DNA of 64,000 nt from Pseudomonadales bacterium (GCA_020062665.1 JAGUVW010000023.1:92837-156836); one strand, 5' to 3'; shown: positions 21,757 through 32,200, numbered from the stretch's first letter. Notes: generated by a model from the sequence alone, not told the origin. Translations and numbers: made by a program.

Positions 21757-21818
21757 TCGAACTGCCCGGCATGGACAACGCCACCTGCGCTCGCACTTTC
21801 ACCGGCGGAAACAGTTAG
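21753..21818 (+). CDS. Possible 21-codon ORF bridging argA and the DsbA-like gene
   Basis: An ATG overlaps the argA stop codon (ATGA) and opens a 21-residue frame ending at TAG 21816-21818, three bases before the ATG of the next gene. It may be a translational-coupling relay rather than a functional peptide. There is no composition or homology evidence for a product, so the call is weak. Confidence 0.15.
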   Translation: MIELPGMDNATCARTFTGGNS

Positions 21819-21821
21819 CCT

Positions 21822-23150
21822 ATGCCTCTCAGCCGAATGCTCATGCCCCTGGCGGCACAGTTCATCACCAGCCCCAAACTGCGCAAGTTCAAACGCGGCT
21901 GGTTCGAGATCAAACGCCGCCTGGTGCCTTCGCTCAACACGGTGATTTTCTATCACCGGGTGAACGATCCCTACTCCTACCTGCTGCTGCAGGCGATGCC
22001 GCGCTTTCTGGAAGATTTCAAGGTGAACCTGCAGTTCCGCTTTGTGCTGGATCTGCCGGAGTCCGACATTTCCCAACCGGCACTGCTGGAACAATACGCG
22101 CTGGAAGATGCCAAGCGCCTGGCCGCGTTGCACGATCTGATGTTTCCGGCGGACGTGGAGCAACCCAGCTACGACGACGCCGTGCACGCCACCTCGATCC
22201 TGTTCAAGCATCAGAACCGCTCCCAGTTGCTGCATCTGGTCACCGAAGTCACCAGCGCCCTGTGGGGCTGCAGCACCACCACGTTCGAAAGCTGCATGAA
22301 GCGTTACGGCACCCTGTCCGATCGCGAAACCCAGGCCCAGCTGCAATACGCCAGCGCCGATCTGGCGAGCCGCGGCCACTACAATTCCGCCATGCTGTAT
22401 TACGGCGGCGAATGGTACTGGGGGCTGGATCGCCTGGGCCATCTGGCAGACCGTCTGCACAAGCACGGCATCCTGCGCGCCAGCGGCGACATCGCCGACT
22501 ACCAGCGCCAGTACCGCCACGTGCTGCAGAGCTACAACACCCTGCGGCCCCGTCCGCGTCAGGTCAAACCACTGGATTTCTTTTTTTCCTTCCGCAGTCC
22601 CTATTCCTATCTGGCGGCGGATCGCGTGTTCAAACTGGCGGAGCTGTACAAGATTCCGGTGAACGTGAAACCCATCATGCCGATGGTGACCCGCGGCATT
22701 CCCCTGTCCAAGACCAAGCGCGGCTACATCGTGCGCGACGCCCGGCGCGAGGCGGAAAAGTACAACATTCCCTTCGGCAAGATCTGCGATCCCCTGGGCG
22801 ACGGCATTCATCGCTGCATGGCGTTGTTCCTGTACGCCCAGAGCAAGGGGCGCGAGAAGGAGTTCGTGGTGTCCACCCTGTCCGGCATCTGGGCCGAAGG
22901 GCTGGACGTGAACCGGGCCTCGCACCTGAAAATTATTCTGGAGCGGGCCGGGCTGAACTGGCAGGACGGCCAGAGCTGGCTGGGCAACGAGGACTGGCGC
23001 GAGCTGGCCCAGCACAACGCCGACGATCTGGCGGAAATAGGCCTGTGGGGTGTACCTGCGTTCAAGTACGGCAATCTGGTACTATGGGGCCAGGATCGCT
23101 TGTGGGCACTGGAAAAAGCCGTACTGGCGGGCTCACCCAACGGTACCTGA
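21822..23150 (+). CDS. Tandem DsbA / 2-hydroxychromene-2-carboxylate-isomerase-like protein
   Basis: A 442-residue protein built from two thioredoxin-like HCCA-isomerase/DsbA domains. The first begins around residue 42 (VIFYHRVNDPYSYLLLQAMPRF) and the second around 250 (DFFFSFRSPYSYLAADRVFKLAE). The second domain ends with the family signature WGVPAFKYGNLVLWGQDRLWALE. Both have SPYSYL- or DPYSYL-type glutathione-site sequences and neither shows CxxC, so a GSH-dependent isomerase or transferase role is more likely than disulfide exchange. No signal peptide is seen. It lies downstream of argA. The substrate is unknown. Confidence 0.8.
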   Translation: MPLSRMLMPLAAQFITSPKLRKFKRGWFEIKRRLVPSLNTVIFYHRVNDPYSYLLLQAMPRFLEDFKVNLQFRFVLDLPESDISQPALLEQYALEDAKRLAALHDLMFPADVEQPSYDDAVHATSILFKHQNRSQLLHLVTEVTSALWGCSTTTFESCMKRYGTLSDRETQAQLQYASADLASRGHYNSAMLYYGGEWYWGLDRLGHLADRLHKHGILRASGDIADYQRQYRHVLQSYNTLRPRPRQVKPLDFFFSFRSPYSYLAADRVFKLAELYKIPVNVKPIMPMVTRGIPLSKTKRGYIVRDARREAEKYNIPFGKICDPLGDGIHRCMALFLYAQSKGREKEFVVSTLSGIWAEGLDVNRASHLKIILERAGLNWQDGQSWLGNEDWRELAQHNADDLAEIGLWGVPAFKYGNLVLWGQDRLWALEKAVLAGSPNGT

Positions 23151-23205
23151 CACGGCCGTCCTCCCACGCTGCAACTCACCTTTGAAAATCCGGCAAGGCA
23201 CTGTC

Positions 23206-24072
23206 ATGCGCTTTTTACTGTTCATTCTGACGTTCGGCTGGAGTCTGGCCACGGCCCAGGCCGCCACCCCCACTGACGCCGATGTCGATACCCTGCTGCG
23301 CACCTCCGGCATGCAGGCCCAGCTCAACCAGATTCCCAACGCTTTGCGCACTGCCGGCCAGCAACAGGGTGGACTCGGCGCCGGGCTGATCAAGCCGCTG
23401 GTGGATGCACTGAGCACTGTTTTCAATCCGCAGGAACTGCAGCGCATGATGCGGGCGGAAGTGATCCGCCAGTTGGACACCGACACCCTGGTGGAAGCCA
23501 TGAAATGGTTCAACAGCGCCGACGCCCAGAGCATTCTGGCGGCCGAGCAGCGGCTGTTCGATCCGGCGGTAATGGACAAGATTGCGGCGGCCATGGAAAG
23601 CGGCACGACCCCCGGCCTGACACCGGCACGCCAGCAACTGCTGCTGGAAATCGATCAGGCCGCCGGTGCCACCGAAGCGGCGCTGGACATGATGATGAAT
23701 ATGCAGGCGGCGTTTCTGACCGCGTTTTCCCACCTGCTGATGCCGGACCAGGCCAATGAATTCAGCGCCACGCTGGAATCCTTCGCCGGCACCCGTTCCC
23801 AGTATCGCAAGCTGGTGCAGGAACAACTGCTGTTGCAGCAGGCCGTGCTGATGGAGCCGGTAACCGACGAAGCGCTGCAGAAACTGCGGGATTTCGCCCG
23901 CAGCGACGCGGGCCACAAAACCCTGGTGGCGCTCAACAATGCGCTCAACACCACGCTGCGCACGCTGGCCGACAGGATTCCCGATGCGATGATTCAGGAA
24001 GAAAATGCCCGCAGCCAGCCGGCGCCCGCCCAGGAATCCAAGCCGGCGGCCACTGCAACTCCGCCTACCTGA
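23206..24072 (+). CDS. Exported protein of unknown function (DUF2059-like)
   Basis: A 288-residue protein with a signal peptide cut near AQAA (residue 19). The rest is helical and resembles periplasmic DUF2059-type proteins: an N-terminal LLRTSGMQAQLNQIP segment, a middle region on degenerating membership, and a C-terminal Ala/Pro/Lys-rich tail. No catalytic motif is evident. It follows the DsbA-like gene by 55 bp on the same strand and converges on a small exported-protein gene 4 bp away. The family call is tentative; the export prediction is solid. Confidence 0.65.
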   Translation: MRFLLFILTFGWSLATAQAATPTDADVDTLLRTSGMQAQLNQIPNALRTAGQQQGGLGAGLIKPLVDALSTVFNPQELQRMMRAEVIRQLDTDTLVEAMKWFNSADAQSILAAEQRLFDPAVMDKIAAAMESGTTPGLTPARQQLLLEIDQAAGATEAALDMMMNMQAAFLTAFSHLLMPDQANEFSATLESFAGTRSQYRKLVQEQLLLQQAVLMEPVTDEALQKLRDFARSDAGHKTLVALNNALNTTLRTLADRIPDAMIQEENARSQPAPAQESKPAATATPPT

Positions 24073-24076
24073 AACA

Positions 24077-24349
24077 TCACAGATCGTTGCAGGTAGCGCC
24101 CGCAGCACAGTCCGGCGTTTGCACCACGGCGTCCACCTGTTCACCGGTGGGAGCAGGTTGCGGTGTCGGGGTTGATGAGGATTTCACGGCCGTAGCCGCT
24201 GTAGATTTGGAGACAGGTTTCGGTGCCGGTTTCGCAGCGGTTTTTGCCGGTGCCGGCTGTGCCGCCGGTTCATAGGTAAATTCATAGATATCGGCCGCCG
24301 CCAGATGGCAGCTGATCAACAGGCCGGACAACGCAATTGTTGTTTTCAT
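24077..24349 (-). CDS. Small exported Ala/Pro/Lys-rich protein
   Basis: A 90-residue protein beginning MKTTIALSGLLISCHLAAADIYEF, a clear signal peptide cleaved after AAA. A low-complexity Ala-Pro-Lys-Ser-Thr stretch follows, then a short C-terminal segment with two cysteines (PDCAAGATCNDL), which could form a disulfide. The purine-rich GGGGGCG upstream is a mediocre ribosome site. I recognise no family. The gene is convergent with its left neighbour. Confidence 0.5.
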   Translation of the reverse strand: MKTTIALSGLLISCHLAAADIYEFTYEPAAQPAPAKTAAKPAPKPVSKSTAATAVKSSSTPTPQPAPTGEQVDAVVQTPDCAAGATCNDL

Positions 24350-24400
24350 GACGACGCCCCCGTGCAGTCCTGGCCTGATTATATACTCAGGATTTTTTGG

Positions 24401-24502
24401 CACGGAAGCGCCACTGGAGAGTTTCGTCTGCTGATGGACTGTGAAGCGATAGACGGCCTCGCTTCCGCGACCTCAAACGTTTATTTGGGTCACGGAAGCG
24501 CC
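24401..24502. repeat. Structured intergenic repeat (three copies of an 8-mer, one inverted)
   Basis: CACGGAAGCGCC occurs at 24401-24412 and again at 24491-24502, exactly 90 bp apart. The inverse CGCTTCCG lies at 24460-24467. The segment 24460-24500 can fold into a stem of about 14 bp with one mismatch and a 13-nt loop. It sits between a beta-barrel gene's stop (24523) and the small exported-protein start (24349). It resembles a REP-like or mRNA-stabilising element. There is no T-run for a standard terminator. Confidence 0.5.
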
Positions 24503-24522
24503 GGCAAAATCCTGTCAGGCGG

Positions 24523-25194
24523 TCACAAACGCGAAGCCAGTTCCAGACGCCAGACGGTGGAATAGGGGGTTTCCCCGCCGATATCGATGTCGACTTCGGA
24601 ATAGCTCACCGAACCACGGACAATGAAGTAGCGACTCACTTCCCACATCACACCGCCACCGAGTTTGTAGTTGAAACCAGACTCGTTCACGGTGGGCACC
24701 GAGACGGTACAGTAGTAGCCCCAGTAACTCCACCAGCAATACTGATAGCCAGGGCCAGAGGCCACGTTGGAATCCAGATTGGTCCAGCCCAGGGATGCGG
24801 TGACATACGGGGTGATGTTGCTGTCGAGGAAATAGTAGTTCGCATCGAAGTTGAAGCTCAGGCTTTCCAGTGTATTGCGATAGGTGAACGACGGATCGAT
24901 GTTGACATTTTCCGGTACCACCGTCGCCTCGTAGTCAGTGTCGAACCAGTCGAAACTGCCACCAAACGCCCAGTGACGGTCGAGGTTGTACATAAATCCG
25001 ATGCCAAAACCGATATCATCATCCGTTTCCAGATTGCTGCCTTTTTTGCCGTCCAGCGTCACGCTTTCCACGTAATTGGTGCGAAAGACCAGCTCCGATG
25101 AAAACGCCCGGCCAACACCTTCTGCCTGCGCCGCTGCGGCCAGCAGCAGGGTGCCCAGCGGAAGAATGAACCCCGTAACCGCTTTCTTTAACAT
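24523..25194 (-). CDS. Outer-membrane beta-barrel protein (porin-family / OmpW-like)
   Basis: A 223-residue protein with a signal peptide ending AQAEG (about residue 25), followed by alternating aromatic/hydrophobic strands typical of small 8-strand barrels (FGIGFMYNLDRHWAFGGSFDWF, NFDANYYFLDSNITPYVTASLGWTN, YKLGGGVMWEVSRYFIVRGSVSYSEV). One loop is Trp/Tyr/Cys-rich (CWWSYWGYYC), which may be disulfide-bonded. The C-terminus ends in ASRL rather than the usual terminal Phe or Trp. Its ligand and role are unknown. Confidence 0.8.
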   Translation of the reverse strand: MLKKAVTGFILPLGTLLLAAAAQAEGVGRAFSSELVFRTNYVESVTLDGKKGSNLETDDDIGFGIGFMYNLDRHWAFGGSFDWFDTDYEATVVPENVNIDPSFTYRNTLESLSFNFDANYYFLDSNITPYVTASLGWTNLDSNVASGPGYQYCWWSYWGYYCTVSVPTVNESGFNYKLGGGVMWEVSRYFIVRGSVSYSEVDIDIGGETPYSTVWRLELASRL

Positions 25195-25333
25195 GTGTGC
25201 CTCGCAAAAATGCCTGATGATTCAACATCGAAACCGGACGTTTCGGTGACGCCGGTGCTCACGGGTTGTGATCATGTGCCCTGCGGGAAGAATTCACAAT
25301 ATTATTCCTCGGCGGTTTTGTCGCAGATCATGA

Positions 25334-28252
25334 TCAGCCGGGGATCAGGCCCAGTTCACACACCCGGCCCTTGAGATCGGCTTTGCGGGTCTTGGCCATG
25401 CGAATGCGGCTGTGATCAAAGCCAGCGCTGTCCACCAGATACTGTTTGATGGCCAGAGCACGTTGATCAGCCAGCGCCAGCAACTCGGCATCCCCTGCAC
25501 TCTGCCGGGACGCCACATCCTGCAGCATCTGGCGATAAACCTGGGCAGTCAGATCCTGGCCTTCCAGTGCCGGATCTGCTTTCACCAAGGCATCCTCGCG
25601 ATCACCGGCGTCGGGCAATTCCAGGTCGTCGTTGAGATCGTCCAACTCATCGCGGTTGTCTTCATCATCGAGCAGCGTGTCCAGCGGCAGATCGGCGGCA
25701 GCCATCTTGCGTCGTGCCGCGATCGCGTCGCGCACCTGCAGCAGTTGCAGGGTGGCAACATCCGCGTCCACGCCCGCATTGCCGCGAATGTCCACCATCA
25801 GTTGCGGTCGCTGTGACAGTGCCTGCGCCAGCTGACTGAGGCGCGATTCCGCGTCGGCGTCCAGCTCGGCAGAGCCCGGCGCAAATTCCAGTTGCCCCAA
25901 ATCCTCACCACCGCCCACCAGCGAGCCCAGCAACTGGAACGGTGACGCTGCGGCCTTCACCAGTACATTCAGCAACGCCTTGAAGACCAGGCCCGCCACA
26001 CTGAAACCCGGATCATCCAGATCGCCTTTCACCTTCACATCCAGATCGATTTCGCCCGATACATCCCGCAACAGTGCCAGCCCCAGCGCGACCGGCGCAT
26101 TCACCGCCTGCTCGCTGGCCACGGTGTCACCCAGGTAAAGCTGTTTGGCCACTATACCGTTGCTACCCTGCAAGTGCCGTTGCCTGAGCTGATAATCCAT
26201 ATCCAGCGACAGGGTGCCACTGCGCAGTTCATAGCCCACATAGGTGCCGGAATACGGCGACAGGTTAGGCATTTCCAGCCCGCGCAGTTGACCGGTAAAG
26301 GCAAATCCCGGTTGTTGCTGCAGCGGCACCAGAGTGCCCTTGACACTGAAAGGCGCGTATTTGTCGATGCGGGAATCCAGCCGGAAGCGAGCGGGACTGG
26401 TACCGGTGGTAGTGAGATCCTCGAGATCGAACACCAGATTGTGCAGCGCCGTTTTGAACACGGGATGCACGCTGGCATCGCGGAAACGGGTGATGCCATC
26501 CGTCACACTGACCTTGGCAATGCGCACATCGAACGGCGCGCTGTCGGCGTCAGGTTTTTCGCTGGCATCGGCCGTGGATTCCGCTTTCAGCAAGGTCGCC
26601 AGGTTCATCTGACTGTCCTCGCCGCGTTCTGCGCTGATGTCGGGTTTCTGCAGCGCCACCTGCTCAATCCGCAGTTGCCGCGCGCCCAGATCCAGCTGCA
26701 GTTTCTGCACGTCGAGGTTCTGCCAGCGCACGATCTTTTTGCCACTGCGATTGTCCTGGGTCTGCAGATCGGCCACGGAAAGATCCAGCGCCAGTTGCAG
26801 CGCGCCGGATTCAGCATCCGCAAGTGTGGCGTCACCCTGAAGCGACAGCGTGCCCTGCTGCAGCTGCAGATGGCTGCGTGACTCCACATAGGGATTGAAC
26901 GGCAGCAATGGCAACTGCTGCACCTGGTATTGCAGGTTCAGTGTGAGCGGGGTCAGCGTGAGCTGGCCATTGAGGCTGGCACTGCCACTTTCGTTGATGC
27001 GCGCCGTTAACTGCAGCGGCACCTTTGCACCTTCCTCGAGACTGATATCGCGCAGGTTGAACTGAATATCCGACAGCCTCTGCACTGCATTCACGCCGCC
27101 GCTGAAATCGGTGAAATGGACAGAGCCGTTCTGAATACGGTATTCCCCCAGCGTGACATCCCAGGCAGCCGCCGGCTCTGCAACCTCCGGCGGGGTTGCG
27201 TCGGCAGCATGCTGCGCCAGCAGCGGTGTGAAGCGCAGTTCACCGCCATCCTTCAGCCACTGATGGGTATCGATGTTGTCGAACACCAGGGAATCCACCC
27301 GCACAGTGCGCTGCTGCAGATCCAGCGCGATGCCCTTTATCTCCAGTTGTTTTGCGCGCAACAGGGGCGGATCCGTTTGCGCGTCATCCAGGGCAAGCTT
27401 ACGCACCTGCACGGTGCCATCCTGAATACGCAGCTGCAGCGCCTGCTCCTGCTGCACCAACACCTGGGCCTGCACATCCACGCGGCCGCCCGTCATACGT
27501 AGCGGCACCACATTTTCGACGAAGTCCGCAAAGGTCGGCAGATTCAGATCCGTCAGCGCGATGCGGCTGTTCAGCTGCAGCGGATCGATGCGGTACTCAC
27601 CTTCGAACACCAGATCACCGCCGCCGGGCAATTGGGCTTTCAGACTGAAGGGATTGAGGTGATCTTCGCCGGTCGCGATATAGAGATCCTGCACACCCAG
27701 GTTCACCTGATCCAGCGTGGAGGCGGCCGGCTTGTTGCCGCTGCGATCATCAAAATGGAAATGTCCGTCGCGCAGCTGGATGTCGTCCACCCGAATGGCA
27801 AAGCCACCGTCGTCGGTGGTCGCTGTGGTGGTTTCTGCCGTCGCGAACCGTTGCAGGATGTCGCTGAAATTGAAATCGTCCTTGCGCCGTTCCAGATTCA
27901 CCTGCGGTGCGTCGAGCGATACGGCGGACAGCCGCAACTGCCAGCCGAACAGCGAGCCCCACAGATCCAGATCCACCGCCAGCCGCTGCCAGGCCAGCAG
28001 CGGCTTCTGCGCGCGATCCGCAATGGCAAATGCATCGACGGAGAGCAGCAGACTGAAGGGGTTGAAGGCGATTTTATCGACCTGAATCTCGCGGCCGATT
28101 TTTGCCGCCACGTCCTGCCGCAACACAGCCTGAAGCTTGCCCGGTAGATACAGATAACTCAGCGCGATGTAGAGCAGATAGAACAGTACCAGCGCCGACA
28201 GCAGCCACTGGTACCAGCGCAGGTTGTGCAGGAAGGATTTGAGCGGGGCCAC
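25334..28252 (-). CDS. DUF748 (AsmA-like) large envelope protein
   Basis: A 972-residue protein anchored by one N-terminal membrane helix (WLLSALVLFYLLYIALSYLYL, about 15-35), followed by DUF748/AsmA-like repeats (DKIAFNPFSLLLSVDAFAIAD; FDVRIAKVSVTDGITRFRD; GTYVGYELRSGTLSLDMDY). Proteins of this superfamily are periplasm-spanning, and several (TamB, YhdP, YdbH) carry phospholipids between membranes. A lipid-transport or outer-membrane homeostasis role is inference here. Near the C-terminus, LEFAPGSAELDADAESRLSQLAQAL resembles an OmpA-type segment. The start is GTG at 28252 with AGGACAG 8 nt upstream, and a good -10 box lies just upstream of that. Confidence 0.85.
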   Translation of the reverse strand: MAPLKSFLHNLRWYQWLLSALVLFYLLYIALSYLYLPGKLQAVLRQDVAAKIGREIQVDKIAFNPFSLLLSVDAFAIADRAQKPLLAWQRLAVDLDLWGSLFGWQLRLSAVSLDAPQVNLERRKDDFNFSDILQRFATAETTTATTDDGGFAIRVDDIQLRDGHFHFDDRSGNKPAASTLDQVNLGVQDLYIATGEDHLNPFSLKAQLPGGGDLVFEGEYRIDPLQLNSRIALTDLNLPTFADFVENVVPLRMTGGRVDVQAQVLVQQEQALQLRIQDGTVQVRKLALDDAQTDPPLLRAKQLEIKGIALDLQQRTVRVDSLVFDNIDTHQWLKDGGELRFTPLLAQHAADATPPEVAEPAAAWDVTLGEYRIQNGSVHFTDFSGGVNAVQRLSDIQFNLRDISLEEGAKVPLQLTARINESGSASLNGQLTLTPLTLNLQYQVQQLPLLPFNPYVESRSHLQLQQGTLSLQGDATLADAESGALQLALDLSVADLQTQDNRSGKKIVRWQNLDVQKLQLDLGARQLRIEQVALQKPDISAERGEDSQMNLATLLKAESTADASEKPDADSAPFDVRIAKVSVTDGITRFRDASVHPVFKTALHNLVFDLEDLTTTGTSPARFRLDSRIDKYAPFSVKGTLVPLQQQPGFAFTGQLRGLEMPNLSPYSGTYVGYELRSGTLSLDMDYQLRQRHLQGSNGIVAKQLYLGDTVASEQAVNAPVALGLALLRDVSGEIDLDVKVKGDLDDPGFSVAGLVFKALLNVLVKAAASPFQLLGSLVGGGEDLGQLEFAPGSAELDADAESRLSQLAQALSQRPQLMVDIRGNAGVDADVATLQLLQVRDAIAARRKMAAADLPLDTLLDDEDNRDELDDLNDDLELPDAGDREDALVKADPALEGQDLTAQVYRQMLQDVASRQSAGDAELLALADQRALAIKQYLVDSAGFDHSRIRMAKTRKADLKGRVCELGLIPG

Positions 28253-28284
28253 GAGGCTGTCCTGTCGTCGTTGCTGAGTCCCGC

Positions 28285-28290
28285 ATTATA
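28285..28290 (-). promoter_or_regulatory. Candidate -10 box of the DUF748 gene
   Basis: On the minus strand the sequence reads TATAAT, a perfect sigma-70 -10 hexamer, about 33 nt before the GTG start at 28252. No good -35 hexamer is visible 17 bp upstream (CTGGCC), so an activator or weak promoter is possible. The box sits inside a short CCCG...CGGG inverted repeat. Confidence 0.45.
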
Positions 28291-28311
28291 ACGGGATGGC
28301 ACAGCCTGGCC

Positions 28312-28327
28312 AGATGACACGTCATCT
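28312..28327. promoter_or_regulatory. 16-bp palindrome between OmpW-like and DUF748 genes
   Basis: AGATGAC-AC-GTCATCT is a perfect inverted repeat of 7-bp arms, itself flanked by TGGC/GCCA. It lies just upstream of the -10 candidate and after the stop of the OmpW-like gene. It could be an operator or part of a terminator hairpin; no T-run follows on the minus strand. Confidence 0.4.
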
Positions 28328-28340
28328 CCTGCCAGCCCCA

Positions 28341-29210
28341 TCAGAAATTAAATCCCACGCCGATGTGATACACCCAGGGATCCACCGTCACATCCATGGT
28401 GGCATTGCCGACCCTGGCCACCTCGTAAGTGGGCAGGCCGGGGGTTTCCACCCAGATGTCCTTCACCGTGGCCGTGGTTTCCAGTCCACCGATGAATTTC
28501 AGATCCGCATTGATCCACCAGTCTTTCCAGAAACGGAATTCCACACCGCCCTGCACGGCATATCCCACGGCGGGATCGATCTCCAGCTCCGGTGTGCTGA
28601 CGGCAGTCAGTACCGGGTTGGTGACCTCCGCATCGTAGGCGAACAACATGGCGACACCGCCGCCCACATAAGGCCGGATGCTGCTGCCCGGCAGAAAGCG
28701 GTACACCAGGGTCACCACCGGCGGCAGCGCCTTAGCTTCGCCGAATTCCTCGCCCAGCGCCGGCACGCCGGTGGGAATATTGCCCAGCGCAAAGGGCGCG
28801 ATGGATTCATCCTTGAGCGTACCGGTGGTGGTGAATTCCACCGTCAACGGCAGCGCCAGAATCGTTTCCACCGCCCACTGGCCATTGCCCCAGGGCAACT
28901 GCCAGCCGACGATCACGCTGGGAAAATCCGTTTCTTCCACTGCCGCGCCAGAGCCGGCAATGGGCCCGTTGGAAATCGCCAGCTCGGCAATGCCGCCCAC
29001 ATCCGACAGCACGACTTCAGTGCTGGACGAATCCGGTGCCAGCAACGTGTAGCCGGCGCGAAAATAAAACGGCTTGGCACCGGGCGCCAGGCCCAGCCAG
29101 TCGGTTTTGATATTGCTCCAGAAGCCAGGATCGGATTGCGCTTCATCGGCCTGCGCGGTCAGGCTCAGACTCAATCCCATCAGTGCCGCGATGATGTAAT
29201 GCCTGTTCAT
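28341..29210 (-). CDS. OmpW-like outer-membrane protein
   Basis: A 289-residue protein with a cleavable signal (ending TAQADE, about 23). The barrel shows FYFRAGYTLLAPDSSS, a FLPGSSIRPYVGGGVAMLFAYD segment and a C-terminus YHIGVGFNF, the aromatic ending recognised by the BAM complex. It is longer than E. coli OmpW, with extended loops. OmpW-family barrels pass small hydrophobic molecules. The ATG at 29210 has GAGG nine bases upstream. It starts 11 bp after the stop of the 1018-residue lipoprotein gene, so the two form an operon. Confidence 0.82.
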   Translation of the reverse strand: MNRHYIIAALMGLSLSLTAQADEAQSDPGFWSNIKTDWLGLAPGAKPFYFRAGYTLLAPDSSSTEVVLSDVGGIAELAISNGPIAGSGAAVEETDFPSVIVGWQLPWGNGQWAVETILALPLTVEFTTTGTLKDESIAPFALGNIPTGVPALGEEFGEAKALPPVVTLVYRFLPGSSIRPYVGGGVAMLFAYDAEVTNPVLTAVSTPELEIDPAVGYAVQGGVEFRFWKDWWINADLKFIGGLETTATVKDIWVETPGLPTYEVARVGNATMDVTVDPWVYHIGVGFNF

Positions 29211-29220
29211 GATGTTCACC

Positions 29221-32200
29221 TCAGCGACGGCCTTTCAGGGGATTTCCAATCAAACGCAGCTTCATCGCGTTGGCAGGAATGCGCAGGTTGATGTTGCCAG
29301 GCAAGCCCAGCGCCGAGATATTGACCGTCAGGTTTATCGCAGCAACGTTCGCCAGCGTGATCACGATGCGGCCGTCCTCTTCAAATGTGATTGGCCCCCT
29401 CACCACTGCCCGCAAGGATTTGCTGTTCAGGTCGTGGCTGGCCAGACCACCCAGAATGGACATGTCAGGTGCATCCATGTACAGGTTCATGTCCGCGATA
29501 AACTGGGGCTCGGCCACACCCGCTTCCTCGACGATGTAGCCCAAGATGGGGCTGCCAGTTTCCCGCAGTCGCAGCACATTGATGTTGGTGTCGACGTTGC
29601 CGATGCTGATGCCAATGGCCGCCGCGTTCAGCGTGATCGAAGTGCCGTACAGCACGCCGGGGTTGACGCGCACAGGAATCTGTTCGGTACCCGCCAGCGT
29701 CATGCCCCAGGTGGAACCATCGACCACCAGCGGTTCAGGCAGGCCCACCGTTACCGGCAACGAGCCATTCAGATAGAGATGGTTATCGCCCACCACCGAT
29801 GCGCCCGTCACAATGCCGCCAGTGCCGGTGACTGTGACCTGGGCACTGTTCTGCACCCGCGCCACTTCGCCAGCATTCACAAAACCATTGCCATTGATAT
29901 CGGTGAACGGCTCCAGTTTCAGCGGCAGATATACTGACTGATCTTCCGCCGCCGGCGCGCCGCGGAAATACACCACCAGATTATTTCCACCGGCATCGCC
30001 GGCCTGCGCACCATTCAGAGGATCGGGATTCAGCGGCAGATTGTTGTTGCCGCACACTTCCGTGGCGGAATCGCAGGTGGCATTGCCTCCGCCCACCAGC
30101 GTCAGGCGGTAGGTGGCACCATCCACCCAGGGCTCGGTGGGTTTGAAACGCAGTGCGCGCGTGTCCGGCGTCAACGTGCCCGCCACCACACCAGTACAGG
30201 TGGTGCCGGCATCGTTGAGCCGTTCGATCCGCACCCGTCCACTGCCACAACTGCCGCCCAGCACCAGCGTGTTCTGATTCATCACCTGATTGAACTGCAC
30301 ATCCAGGAAACCATCCGTCGGCATGTTGAACGGCAGATAGGTGTTGTCGCCACCCAAACCACCGGCGCAGCGACCCGGACTGGCGTAAGAGCTACCTGTC
30401 AGCGTACAGGCCGCACCCGCGTGCACCGACGTCACCATGGGGCCGATGTTGCCGGTATTCGACGGATTCTCGGTGGTGAAATCAATCACGCCATCGCCGC
30501 CGCTGGCATCGCTGCCATCCAGCACCAGCCCGTTGTGGTTGGCGCTGATATCGGTGAGCGCCCCCAGCGTAATCCGGTACTGATTGCCAAACACCAGCGC
30601 ATTGTTGGGCTTGAGCAACACCGTGCTGCCGTCGTACGTAATCTGGAACGGCACCAGCGCATTGGCGGTCACGTTGAACAGTTGAATCTGATCATTCGCC
30701 ACCACGCCGGCGTTATCGATCGCTTCGCTGAAAATCAGCGACAGGCCATCCCGAACAGGAAAATCCGTGGCGCCATCGGCAGGATAGGCACCGGTGATGC
30801 GCGGCGACTCCGCATCATCCGGCCGGCTCACATTCAGATCCGAATTGATGCCCAGCACCATGTGCGCCGGCGCCAGATCCAGTCCCAGCAGATCCATCGT
30901 CAGCGTGCGCACGGTTTCGATCTGCAGACTGCCATTCACCACCCGCGCTGTGCCGGTGGCTTGCACATGGGGAATGGTCTGGTTCAGCACGGCGTTGCCC
31001 TTGTCGTCGGCACCGGTGAGGGCCAGATCGAAAATCAGATAGACGAATACCGGTGCCTTGTCGTCGTCCGGCACCGTGTCCGCGCTGCGATAGGGATTGC
31101 GCCCCATGAAACCGGTGACATCGCTCAGGAACGTGGCCTTGATGTCACCGGTATTCAGATTCGCCGGCACCGTGCCACCCAGCGCCAGATCCAGGCCGGT
31201 GATACTGAGGAAATTGCCCTTGCGGATCACGAACGGAATCAGGCCGCCGAAATTCGCCGGATCGGCCAGTTCCGCCAGCAGCGTGCTGTCGCGCAGATTG
31301 ATGTCGTTGCTGCCGATCAGCGGCGAATACAGGTCAATCGCATTGAGCGGACGCCCGGTGATGAGCGACGTCTGCGGGAAACCCGTCTCACCGAACGCCA
31401 CCGTGGTATTGAAATGCTGGGTGATCACACAATCGCAGGCATTGGCTGCCACCGGCACCATTTCATAAGTCGTCGCCGCAACCGCTTCACCATTCAGATC
31501 GCGAATCGCCGTACTCAGGCGCAGGCGATAGGTCACGCCCGCCGTCAGATCTTCATCCGGATCGAACACCACATGCTGCTTGCGCACGATCAGCGCGCCG
31601 GGCACTGGCGTTTCGCCGCCACCACCGTCCACAGCCACGAACTCGAAACTGCTGCCCGCCTGCACGGTTTTTTCATCCAGCGGCTCGCTGAATTCCACGC
31701 GCAGAGTGGAAAAATCCATGAACGGATAGCGTGCCGCAGGCGGCGTGCCACCACCGTACACTGCCGGATCTTCGCCGTTGATGGCGGTCACCCGCGGCAC
31801 GGCGCCGCTCACCGGATCGAGTTGACTGGTGGTGAACGTCAGCAGCGGATCACTGGCCGGCAGATTGGTGTCGCCACCGCCGATCACCGCACTGCGCACG
31901 AACAGCCGGTACGCCGTGCCCTGACGCAGGTGCGTGGTTTCGAACTGCACCACCTTGCCATTCACCTGGGTGTTGATGGTCACCACATTGTCGTCGGCAT
32001 CCAGCAGGCAGAAATGGCCGCTGACATTGCCGCCGCCGTCCACGCTGCAGGCAGTTTGCACTGCGTCCTGGCTGGCGTTTTTGCTGAAGGTCACATAGAA
32101 CCGGGTGCCCAGCGGCACGTCAGTCTGACCGTTGATGGGATAGGTAAAAACGACGCCATCGGACAACGCCGGCGGCGCATACGGGGATTCGCTACTGTCG

